From assembly GCF_042854845.1 (NCBI RefSeq), contig NZ_AP031498.1:2852001-2916000 (forward strand): a stretch of 64,000 nucleotides of DNA. The letters run 5' to 3'. Each line of letters begins with the position of its first letter. Position 1 is the stretch's first letter. Source of the DNA: Maricurvus nonylphenolicus (GTDB lineage: Bacteria; Pseudomonadota; Gammaproteobacteria; Pseudomonadales; Cellvibrionaceae). This document shows, piece after piece, positions 26,218 through 32,855 of this stretch. Both the position numbers and the translations under genes were made by a program. Under the pieces are notes generated by a model. It had not been told where the DNA came from, searched no databases, and saw only the letters and a list, made by a program, of their open reading frames with translations.

Positions 26218-26345
26218 GATTTCGACTGTTTATTGTCGATATTTTGCAGAAACATATAATTCCCTTTTATATCAATGAGATAAACAACTATTCTCACCCC
26301 ATTCTTTGCGGTAAGCATTTGTAGTTTGCAATATTTTGAATAATT

Positions 26346-26367
26346 TTGTCTACTATGCGTCTACTAT
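26346..26367 (+). repeat. Left arm-type integrase site candidate
   Basis: Two GTCTACTAT half-repeats in tandem make a 22-bp motif that recurs at 33643-33664 with a single mismatch, in the same orientation and near the opposite element end. Such paired subterminal direct repeats are typical of tyrosine-integrase arm binding sites. Confidence 0.6.
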
Positions 26368-26378
26368 TTGGCGACGGG

Positions 26379-26414
26379 AGATTAGTTTCAGCTTCTTTTT
26401 GCTGAAATTAATCT
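26379..26414. promoter_or_regulatory. 14-bp inverted repeat upstream of the integrase gene
   Basis: AGATTAGTTTCAGC and GCTGAAATTAATCT pair at 13 of 14 positions across an 8-nt T-rich loop, 39 bp before the integrase start. It could be an operator or a hairpin in the integrase leader. Confidence 0.5.
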
Positions 26415-26453
26415 GCTGTCTACCAGGAACGAACAGCAAGGAATGGAAGGCCT

Positions 26454-27644
26454 GTGGCCAAGCTAACAAAGTCATACATTGACCGAATCCCCCTGCCATC
26501 CCCCACGGATACCGGCAAAGCAACCCAAACCTTCTACCGGGATGACACCCTACCCGGCTTCGGCCTCCGAGTGGGTAGCGGCGGAACTAAGGCATTTTTT
26601 ATCGAGCGACGGGTGAACGGCCGAGTTAAGCGCATATCAATTGGCCGCTACGGAGCCCTAACCCCCACCCAGGCAAGAACCAAAGCTCAAGAAATGCTTG
26701 GCGATATCGCGATGGGTAACGACCCTGCAGCCAAGAAACAAGCAATAAAAGCCCAAAACATCACGCTAGAATTGGCCTTCCAGGACTACTTAACTGCCCG
26801 CAAAGACCTCAAGGAAGGAACTCTTAAAAATTACCGAAAGTGCATCTATGGCTGCCTGACCGACTGGCAACCCAAACGCCTAGTCGACATAACCAAAGAC
26901 ATGGTTGAACAACGACACCGGGAGTTAGGACAAAAAGCACCCGCCAGAGCCAACAACACTATGCGCGTTCTGAGAGCCATTTTTAATCACGCAATCGCAA
27001 AATATGAGTACACAAACGGCGAACCCATTCTCACAGTCAACCCTGTCGACCGACTCAGCCAGTCGCGTGCTTGGTACACAAACGAGAAAAGGCGCACACT
27101 GCTTGCTGCACACGAGTTAAATGACTGGTATCAAGCCACCCTCACCCTGTCCTATGACGTAACACGGGACTACCTACACTTTTTACTATTTACCGGCTTA
27201 CGGAAAATGGAGGCAGCCTCTCTCACATGGAAGCAAATTGATTTCAAAGCAGCCACATTCACCATTACTGACACAAAAAACCGAGACCCACATACACTCC
27301 CTTTAACCGACTTTCTGATTAACCTCCTCAAGCACCGATTGAAATATTCCGATGGGAGCCCCTGGGTGTTTCCCAGCCCCCTCCATGAAGGGGAGCACCT
27401 ACGCGACCCCAGAGGCGCAACAGAAATAATTGGAAAGGCTATCGGCAGACCGTTCAAGCTACACGACCTACGAAGAACATTTGTCACTATTGCTGAAAGC
27501 TTAGACATACCAGCTTACGCATTGAAGCAACTGATAAACCATCGAAACCCTAACGACGTCACAGCAGGCTATATCATCTCAAGCGTTGAGAGAATCAGAA
27601 TCCCAATGCAAAGAATCGAAAATTTTATTTTAGAGCGTATTTAA
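26454..27644 (+). CDS. int: Tyrosine-recombinase integrase (P4 type)
   Basis: A 396-aa site-specific recombinase expected to integrate and excise the element at tRNA-Leu. The N-terminal DUF4102 arm-binding domain carries FYRDDTLPGFGLRVGSGGTK near residues 24-43 and the following RRVNGRVKRISIGRYGALTP. The catalytic domain shows Arg250 (FTGLRKMEAASLTW), Lys275 (TDTKNRDPHTLPL), His337-x-x-Arg340 (KLHDLRRTF), His363 (LINHRNP) and the nucleophile Tyr373 (VTAGYI). The start is GTG at 26454, with GGAAGG just upstream; the nearby ATG is out of frame. It is adjacent to the left attachment repeat, as expected. Confidence 0.95.
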   Translation: MAKLTKSYIDRIPLPSPTDTGKATQTFYRDDTLPGFGLRVGSGGTKAFFIERRVNGRVKRISIGRYGALTPTQARTKAQEMLGDIAMGNDPAAKKQAIKAQNITLELAFQDYLTARKDLKEGTLKNYRKCIYGCLTDWQPKRLVDITKDMVEQRHRELGQKAPARANNTMRVLRAIFNHAIAKYEYTNGEPILTVNPVDRLSQSRAWYTNEKRRTLLAAHELNDWYQATLTLSYDVTRDYLHFLLFTGLRKMEAASLTWKQIDFKAATFTITDTKNRDPHTLPLTDFLINLLKHRLKYSDGSPWVFPSPLHEGEHLRDPRGATEIIGKAIGRPFKLHDLRRTFVTIAESLDIPAYALKQLINHRNPNDVTAGYIISSVERIRIPMQRIENFILERI

Positions 27645-27659
27645 AGAGAGCCAATCTAG

Positions 27660-28535
27660 ATGAACGAAACATGGAACGCCATCTCTAGAATCGAAAACAG
27701 AACCAAAAATGAAGGCACCGCCTTCTCACAAAGAATTGAAGATATAGAAGAGAGGGCAAAAAAGCTGCTCAATTCCAGGGGCGAAGGTGAACTCATTCAG
27801 CTATCTGAAATCACCAATAGCCTTGATTCTATATTTAAGGAGCACAACCAAGAAAAGCCTGAGCACAAACTAACTCCAACAGACACATACAAACTTATTG
27901 TCGCCGCCGAGCTGCCGAACGCATACGCCAACCTAAACCCGCAGCCACACGAGATCCTTTGTATCCTTTCACTCAGCCTGGTCGGAACAGCTATAGGTTT
28001 TATGGAGTTATGCTCAGCAGTCAAAAGCTGCTACTCAAAAGAATCATCCCTTCAGGAGCTATTCAAACATAGCAAAGGTAAAACTACTCCTGAGACCGAA
28101 AAACTAATTGGATCAATGGACAATTTTCAGACTGAGCTAACCGATTCCGCCTTCTCAATGTCCGAAGGGGCCTTCGAGCTTATGTTTATAGCATCAGACC
28201 TACTAGTTATAGCGGAGCAAATATCAGGCAATCCGCTCAGCAAATACACCCCTGACGAACATGCCAAGATAGTAACAAGCATCAAGGCAACTATTGCAGT
28301 TAACGCACGACACTCTCGAGTTAAAGGCACCAAAGACAACTTCATAAAATTTTACGAGTCAGAGAAATTAAAAAATAAAGAAACCACCAAAACCTCTGCC
28401 GCCATCAAGTATTACAACTCCCTATCACCCGAAGAACAATCAAAGCTCGCCCCAAGTAGAATCGAGGCAAATGGCACAAGAACACTGCTAACGGCCCTCA
28501 GGAAGCACGAAAAGTCCTTAAAGGAAGACAGCTAA
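27660..28535 (+). CDS. Unrecognised 291-aa cargo protein
   Basis: I do not recognise a family. The protein is mostly helical and charged, with a Glu/Lys-rich N-terminus (AFSQRIEDIEERAKKLLNSR). A moderately hydrophobic middle LCILSLSLVGTAIGFMELC at about residues 100-118 is too polar at its edges to be sure of a membrane helix. The C-terminus is lysine-rich and has NSLSPEEQSKLAPSRIEANG. It begins 15 bp after the integrase stop and probably shares its transcript. Base composition by eye is more AT-rich than host genes. Its position makes it a candidate accessory (for example phage-interference) gene, but nothing in the sequence proves that. Confidence 0.7.
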   Translation: MNETWNAISRIENRTKNEGTAFSQRIEDIEERAKKLLNSRGEGELIQLSEITNSLDSIFKEHNQEKPEHKLTPTDTYKLIVAAELPNAYANLNPQPHEILCILSLSLVGTAIGFMELCSAVKSCYSKESSLQELFKHSKGKTTPETEKLIGSMDNFQTELTDSAFSMSEGAFELMFIASDLLVIAEQISGNPLSKYTPDEHAKIVTSIKATIAVNARHSRVKGTKDNFIKFYESEKLKNKETTKTSAAIKYYNSLSPEEQSKLAPSRIEANGTRTLLTALRKHEKSLKEDS

Positions 28536-28536
28536 C

Positions 28537-28558
28537 ATACATTTACCGGTAAATGTAT
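28537..28558. promoter_or_regulatory. Perfect 22-bp palindrome, candidate operator
   Basis: The half-site ATACATTTACC is followed directly by its exact reverse complement. It lies immediately after the stop codon of the 291-aa gene and about 100 bp before the alpA-like gene. A partly similar half-site (ACTGGTAA) follows at about 28565. It is a strong candidate for binding by a dimeric regulator such as the XRE protein of the element. Confidence 0.55.
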
Positions 28559-28625
28559 ACACTCACTGGTAAGCGACTACACCTGCATGTAGAAGGCGTT
28601 TCTCAAAATAGCGCCGACTGCTTCA

Positions 28626-28651
28626 ATGCTCCTCAAGCAATCGAGGAGCAT
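28626..28651 (+). promoter_or_regulatory. Hairpin sequestering the alpA ribosome binding site
   Basis: ATGCTCCTC and GAGGAGCAT form a perfect 9-bp stem with an 8-nt loop. The right arm contains the GAGGAG Shine-Dalgarno for the ATG at 28656. In RNA this would hide the ribosome binding site, suggesting translational control of the excisionase candidate. Confidence 0.5.
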
Positions 28652-28655
28652 CACA

Positions 28656-28874
28656 ATGAATCACAGACTTCTAACAACCACACAAGCAGCCGAGCAAATC
28701 GGTCTTTCAAAAGCATTCCTTGAGCGTGACCGCTGCACCAATGCTCGCATCCCATTTGTGAAACTGGGTCACCGCACTGTGCGCTACCGCCAACAAGACA
28801 TAGACGCCTTTCTAGCGAGAAGCATTCGCAACTCAACCTCTGAGCAAACAGTTCAACAGGCCGCGCACACATAA
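28656..28874 (+). CDS. AlpA/excisionase-like helix-turn-helix protein
   Basis: A 72-aa DNA-binding protein with the MerR/AlpA-type winged helix: LLTTTQAAEQIGLSKAFLER near residues 5-24, RIPFVKLGHRTVRYRQQDID near 30-49, then DAFLARS. Such proteins act as recombination directionality factors or activate integrase in P4-like satellites. ATG 28656 is chosen because GAGGAG lies 5 bases upstream at 28643-28648; the longer frame from 28626 begins inside the hairpin. It is followed immediately by a terminator, so it ends a transcript. Confidence 0.85.
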   Translation: MNHRLLTTTQAAEQIGLSKAFLERDRCTNARIPFVKLGHRTVRYRQQDIDAFLARSIRNSTSEQTVQQAAHT

Positions 28875-28876
28875 AA

Positions 28877-28918
28877 AAGCCCCGATGCTATTGGCGTAGC
28901 AACGGGGCTTGGGTCTTT
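28877..28918 (+). terminator. Rho-independent terminator after alpA
   Basis: A 13-bp stem with one A-A mismatch (AAGCCCCG arm at 28877-28884) and a 6-nt loop is followed by a T-rich run. It begins 2 bp after the stop codon and separates alpA from the replication gene. Confidence 0.8.
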
Positions 28919-28944
28919 CTTTTGGGCAAGTAAAGGTTAGAGCA

Positions 28945-30648
28945 ATGACGCTTGGGGATCAAGCTGGGCAAGGTGAATTCTCACCCACCGCGGGCAACAC
29001 TCGACAGTGCCAGTCTTGGCGCTCACGCATTTATACGCGCCACCCAGCTATTAGCTACAACCTTGAAAAGCAGCACGCCCGAATTGCCGCCAAATCAGGT
29101 TATGTATCTGCCAACCAATGGCTATCAAACCAAGAGAAAGCACTGAAGATCGGTAAAAGCGGTTTGTTTTGCGATTCCGACGACCAAGAAATTAAAGATT
29201 ATGCCGAAGCCAAGAGTCGCAAGACCGAAAAACAGATTTACGAAGCCTACCAGCTGATCGGCACAAAGACCCAGACAGCAAAAGACCAGATAAACGATTA
29301 TCTACGAAACATCGTAGAAACAGCCGGTCTCGAATACCCGTTATCCAAAGAAGCATACAGCAGTCGCGATATGGTGGCCGCCCTCACTCGCATTAGCGAC
29401 CCTGCCTGGTGGCGAAAACAGCTGCGAAAAACAGCCTCCAGGCAATATGAGCAGCTTGCCAGAAGTACAGGGGCCGTCAGCCTCTCCGGTGGCATTTACT
29501 GTAGCGATTACACCTTAAAGCGTCGCCAAGAAGCCAAACGCAGAAACCGCCGCCTGCTCGAATCTCTTGAGGCAGAAAACTCGCAAGGTCAGATATACAC
29601 ATTAGCCGAGCTGGCTGATTTATCGACATCTAATCCAATTAACCGGCGTAACGAGTTAATGGTTCGCATTGCCGGTTTCGAGGAATACGCGAAAACACAC
29701 CACCACACTACAGCCTCTTCCGATAGCCATATTCGCTATATGGGGCTATTCCTCACACTGACTACGCCAAGTAAATATCACGCAATGAAAGCTGCCTCCC
29801 GCAACAACGGCAGCCGCTATGCCTACCCTAACCCCAAATACAACGGCAGCACACCCCGCGAAGCCAACGACTACCTGTGCGACATTTGGGCACAAATTCG
29901 CTCCGAATGGGATCGCAGGGAGATTCACCCGTTTGGCTTCCGTATGGCCGAACCACACCACGACGGGACGCCACACTGGCACATGATCCTGTTCATTCCA
30001 GAAAACCAACTGATTGAGACCAGTTATGTCTTCAACCACTACGCCCTCCGCGAGGATGGCGACGAGTACGGAGCTAGTGAGTATCGCTCCAAAATCGTCT
30101 ACATCGACCCAACTAAAGGTAGCGCCGCCGGCTACTGCGCCAAGTACGTTGCCAAGAACATTGATGGCTTTGCTATTGATGCTGACCTCTATGGCCGTGA
30201 TGCCATTAAGTCTGCCATGCGAATTGAAGCCTGGGCCTCCACCTGGGGAATCCGCCAATTTCAGCAGATCGGCGGCCCTAGCGTCACCGTATGGCGCGAA
30301 GCTCGCCGTATCGGTGAAGGCCTGGTGGACGTCACCCTATCGCCGGAGGCGGGAGCGATCATTGAGGCTGCCGATGCAGGGGATTGGGAAACCTACACCG
30401 ATCTTATGGGTGGTGCCATTTGCCCAAGAGAGGATAGACCCCTTCGCCCCATGATGGTGGTTCGCCCCACCCACAACCGGTATGGCGAATTTCCAGAGCT
30501 GTTAAAAGGCCTGTTAAACGGTTTAAACCCCATTGTTACGCGTGTTGAAACATGGTCCATCAGGCCGGCAACAACCAAAACAGAAGATCAATCTAATTGG
30601 GCGTCAGCCCTAAATAGCTTTTACACAGAGCAGCCGCAGGCTGCGTAA
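28945..30648 (+). CDS. HUH replication initiator, phage gpA family
   Basis: A 567-aa rolling-circle replication endonuclease resembling the P2 gpA family (PF05840). The HUH metal motif is HDGTPHWHMILF with His344 and His346. The paired active-site tyrosines are in AAGYCAKYVAKNIDG (Tyr397 and Tyr401, with Lys404). An upstream motif LFLTLTTPSKYHAM near 268-281 is motif 1. The enzyme should nick one strand at the element's origin, stay linked through tyrosine and start replication of the excised circle. ATG 28945 is chosen over a TTG 36 bases upstream inside the alpA terminator. Noncoding repeats at 31357-31690 may be its origin. Confidence 0.88.
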   Translation: MTLGDQAGQGEFSPTAGNTRQCQSWRSRIYTRHPAISYNLEKQHARIAAKSGYVSANQWLSNQEKALKIGKSGLFCDSDDQEIKDYAEAKSRKTEKQIYEAYQLIGTKTQTAKDQINDYLRNIVETAGLEYPLSKEAYSSRDMVAALTRISDPAWWRKQLRKTASRQYEQLARSTGAVSLSGGIYCSDYTLKRRQEAKRRNRRLLESLEAENSQGQIYTLAELADLSTSNPINRRNELMVRIAGFEEYAKTHHHTTASSDSHIRYMGLFLTLTTPSKYHAMKAASRNNGSRYAYPNPKYNGSTPREANDYLCDIWAQIRSEWDRREIHPFGFRMAEPHHDGTPHWHMILFIPENQLIETSYVFNHYALREDGDEYGASEYRSKIVYIDPTKGSAAGYCAKYVAKNIDGFAIDADLYGRDAIKSAMRIEAWASTWGIRQFQQIGGPSVTVWREARRIGEGLVDVTLSPEAGAIIEAADAGDWETYTDLMGGAICPREDRPLRPMMVVRPTHNRYGEFPELLKGLLNGLNPIVTRVETWSIRPATTKTEDQSNWASALNSFYTEQPQAA

Positions 30649-30735
30649 CTTGGAGTTCTGTCATTAACTGTACGCTCAAGTTTCAGTTAGAGGCAGAACC
30701 CAATAACCAAATATTAAATTTTAAAGGAAACTGTT

Positions 30736-31356
30736 ATGTATATGACTCCTGACATGGCCTCTGAGGCCCGCCAATCACTAAACCTGTCTCAAGCCAAAGC
30801 GGCCAAAGAGACTGGGATCAATCGCGCCTACCTCTCCCAATTTGAGAGCGGCAAGCGAGTGCTTGAGGATAACCTACTGGAAACCCTGAGCACCTACTAT
30901 GTATCCCAGGGCTGGCAACCAACCCCTGAACAAGCCAAAGCCCCCGTTGAACAGCTGATTAACAACGATAAACACTCGTTAAACATCGCAGATGGCTTTG
31001 TAGTTTCTAGCGAAGCAACCGCAGAATTTATCCTTGAGGAGCTGTTAGACGAGTATTACGAAAATAGCGACGAGATAGCCTCCCTGCAAGAGACCGAGTT
31101 AGAGCGTGGATTCTTTGGCGGGCTTGATTCTGACAGCGCCATGCGTCAAAGCATGAGAGCCTTGCTTCTGATGGCCAGGCAATTCCAGATCAAGCAGATT
31201 CTACATGGCCACCATGAGCCTCATGAGCGCGAAGTCAATATCGAAGAAACCTCTTCTATCATCACTGTCGGAGATTTCATTGAGGCCATGATCATCAGAG
31301 CCAAACCAGATCGAGCAATTGAGATTTCAGAAGCCACTCTGGATGAGGCAGTATAA
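30736..31356 (+). CDS. XRE-family regulator with acidic C-terminal domain
   Basis: A 206-aa protein with an HTH_3 domain at residues about 8-60 (SLNLSQAKAAKETGINRAYL with SQFESGKRVLEDNLLETLS). A long acidic region (FILEELLDEYYENSDEIASL) and an unassigned C-terminus follow. AGGA lies about 7 bases before the ATG. It follows the replication gene by 87 bp and probably regulates it or element excision; candidate operators are the palindromes at 28537-28558 and 31357-31457. The C-terminal domain matches no family I recognise. Confidence 0.8.
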   Translation: MYMTPDMASEARQSLNLSQAKAAKETGINRAYLSQFESGKRVLEDNLLETLSTYYVSQGWQPTPEQAKAPVEQLINNDKHSLNIADGFVVSSEATAEFILEELLDEYYENSDEIASLQETELERGFFGGLDSDSAMRQSMRALLLMARQFQIKQILHGHHEPHEREVNIEETSSIITVGDFIEAMIIRAKPDRAIEISEATLDEAV

Positions 31357-31358
31357 GA

Positions 31359-31457
31359 CCGGGAATTCCCGGCAATTTCCCGGGGATTCCCGGGAACTGT
31401 TTTTCCGAAGATTTCCGGGAATTTTCCGGAAATTTCGGAAATCAGCTTTCGGAAATC
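31359..31457. repeat. Cluster of nested CCGGGAA/TTTCCGGAAA palindromes
   Basis: Within 100 bp there is a perfect 14-bp palindrome (31359-31372, CCGGGAATTCCCGG). A near-palindromic TTCCCGGG pair follows at about 31376-31396. Then comes a perfect TTTCCGGAAA at about 31423-31432, flanked by GATTTCCG (31410-31417) and its complement CGGAAATC (31436-31443, and again at 31450-31457). The array begins 2 bp after the XRE gene. It is followed by three GTTAAAC repeats and an AACAGCTGTT palindrome (31460-31495). Multiple overlapping operators or a nicking origin would look like this. Confidence 0.7.
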
Positions 31458-31507
31458 ACAAACAGTTAAACAGCTGTTAAACCCCCGTTAAACAAGGGCT
31501 CCAGCCT

Positions 31508-31688
31508 GTTCCTACCCGGTTCCTACCCGGTTCCTACCCGGTTCCTACCCGGTTCCTACCCGGTTCCTACCCGGTTCCTACCCGGTTCCTACCCGGTTCC
31601 TACCCGGTTCCTACCCGGTTCCTACCCGGTTCCTACCCGGTTCCTACCCGGTTCCTACCCGGTTCCTACCCGGTTCCTACCCGGTTCC
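31508..31688 (+). repeat. Sixteen perfect 11-bp tandem repeats (iterons)
   Basis: The unit GTTCCTACCCG is repeated 16 times without a single mismatch from 31508 to 31683, with a partial 17th (GTTCC). The 11-bp period places one copy per DNA helical turn, so a bound protein array would lie along one face. No ORF uses the repeat. An AT-rich tract follows at about 31735-31860. Iterons next to an AT-rich tract and a replication gene suggest an origin; the perfect homogeneity also suggests recent expansion. Confidence 0.85.
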
Positions 31689-31860
31689 AGGTAACCGGAA
31701 CACCAGCCACCCGCCTGCACAACCCCAAACCGGCAAAACTTATACTCGACCTCATAAGCCATATTAATAACTTATAAATATAGCCCCTCTAACCCAGTGA
31801 GCCACAACCCCTTACAAAACAACGAGTTATAAAGTACCAAAGAGTAATATTAATCAGTGG

Positions 31861-31890
31861 TTGACTATTTTATTAGCAGCGCTAATAATA
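31861..31890 (+). promoter_or_regulatory. Predicted promoter of the element's structured RNA, with overlapping operator
   Basis: TTGACT at 31861-31866 and TAATAA at 31883-31888 are spaced by 16 bp, placing the start near 31895. The spacer contains the inverted repeat TATTAGC-AGC-GCTAATA (31871-31887), which overlaps the -10 element and looks like a repressor site. Confidence 0.55.
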
Positions 31891-31894
31891 TTTA

Positions 31895-32076
31895 GGAGCT
31901 TGTTAGAAGCCTATGTGCCGCCCTGAGGTGACCTTCGATGGGTAAGAGCATGAAGCTAAGGCGCAGTCACCCTAGACGCGCTGAGCGTGGTGCAACTAAG
32001 CCAAGGTTGCCAGGTTAAACGACCTGCGGACGCCGCTCCTAGCTCCAAAAAAGCCACTCATTTGAGTGGCTTTTTT
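31895..32076 (+). ncRNA. Candidate structured small RNA, about 180 nt, class not recognised
   Basis: The stretch has no convincing ORF but shows consistent complementarity. Ends pair: TAGGAGC at 31893-31899 with GCTCCTA at 32035-32041 (or GGAGCT with AGCTCC at 32041-32046). Inside are a GGTGAC/GTCACC helix (31927-31932 with 31966-31971), an ACGC/GCGT hairpin (31976-31988), GCAAC/GTTGC (31992-32010) and CAGGT/ACCTG (32011-32026). A promoter precedes it and a strong terminator ends it. It does not match tmRNA, 6S, RNase P, a group II intron or a riboswitch known to me. Function is unknown. Confidence 0.6.
32047..32076. terminator. Bidirectional terminator in the element
   Basis: AAAAAAGCCACTCA and TGAGTGGCTTTTTT form a perfect 14-bp stem with a 2-nt loop (a tetraloop if the last pair opens), with T6 on both strands. 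It ends the candidate RNA on the plus strand and the converging minus-strand operon. Confidence 0.9.
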
Positions 32077-32087
32077 ATTTCCCCACC

Positions 32088-32549
32088 CTAAATACGGAAC
32101 TCCGATTGATAACGGCCAATTAGCTCACCATCGAGATGGGCGGATCCTCTTGGGTTATATATTGTTGTAACAGAAAGATAACGATCCCCGCCCTGCCTAG
32201 TTCGATCCTGCTCTGTAAGCACAAGCATCGCCTCAGGGGCCAAATGCATAACAATCTTAATTTTAGATTCAAGCTCAGTGCTCCACACCTGACCAGATTG
32301 ACCAAGCTTTGCGTAGATCAACTCTGGAATACCTTCAGATATGCTTTTAACCCACTTCATCCTTTTCTCAATATGGGTATAGCCAAAGCTATAGGGATTC
32401 CCATTCTGAAGCCTGACAGGAAGATCCACGTCGAATCCCCGCATCACTCCAGCAGGTATTAGTGCAAAATCCCTTTGCCCATTAACCAGCCAGTGATGGA
32501 ACCACTTATCCCCCTCTTTTGTGAACACCCCAAACTTCCTTATACCCAA
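32088..32549 (-). CDS. Unrecognised 153-aa element protein
   Basis: I recognise no family. The protein has a basic, aromatic-rich N-terminus (MGIRKFGVFTKEGDKWFHHW) and a central IPELIYAKLGQSGQVWSTEL. Only TTG (32549) or CTG a few codons earlier can start this frame before an upstream TAG, and no good Shine-Dalgarno is visible. It is the third gene of the minus-strand unit and ends 11 bp before the shared terminator, which supports it being real. Confidence 0.6.
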   Translation of the reverse strand: MGIRKFGVFTKEGDKWFHHWLVNGQRDFALIPAGVMRGFDVDLPVRLQNGNPYSFGYTHIEKRMKWVKSISEGIPELIYAKLGQSGQVWSTELESKIKIVMHLAPEAMLVLTEQDRTRQGGDRYLSVTTIYNPRGSAHLDGELIGRYQSEFRI

Positions 32550-32591
32550 AAGAAACAGATTCTATATTCATAGCGCCCATAACCCTAGCCC

Positions 32592-32855
32592 TCAATCAAT
32601 CCCCTCTCGGGGGAAAATAACGATATTTCCGAGATCAACCGAACCACGCCTGGATGCTCTTACCTCGCAATCTCTTTGATATAGCGTGTTTATGTCCTTA
32701 AGCAGCTCCTCAGCCTGAAAGATGATCGGAACCATAGCCTTACCCACCGAAACCGAATCACAGTCACTATGAGAGGCCAGCCCCTCCACCCCTTGAAAAG
32801 CCTCTAGAAGTATCTCGAAATGGCGCTTAACCAGAAACAAATTAGGATCTTTCAT
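32592..32855 (-). CDS. Unrecognised 87-aa element protein, coupled to MerR-like gene
   Basis: A small soluble, probably helical protein (MKDPNLFLVKRHFEILLEAF at the start, then AEELLKDINTLYQRDCEVRA). Its ATG at 32855-32853 overlaps the TAA of the upstream regulator in a TAATG arrangement, and AGGAGG lies just upstream, so translation is coupled. The alternative start 18 bases upstream lies within the Shine-Dalgarno region and is rejected. No family is recognised; it may be a partner of the regulator. Confidence 0.7.
   Translation of the reverse strand: MKDPNLFLVKRHFEILLEAFQGVEGLASHSDCDSVSVGKAMVPIIFQAEELLKDINTLYQRDCEVRASRRGSVDLGNIVIFPREGID

Noticed and set aside
31508..31688. Tandem repeats as a CRISPR array
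   Set aside because: Repeats are contiguous 11-bp units with no spacers, and no cas gene is present.
31895..32076. tmRNA, group II intron or riboswitch
   Set aside because: There is no tRNA-like domain with a T arm joined directly to the acceptor, no domain V-like hairpin or reverse transcriptase, and no known ligand core motif.
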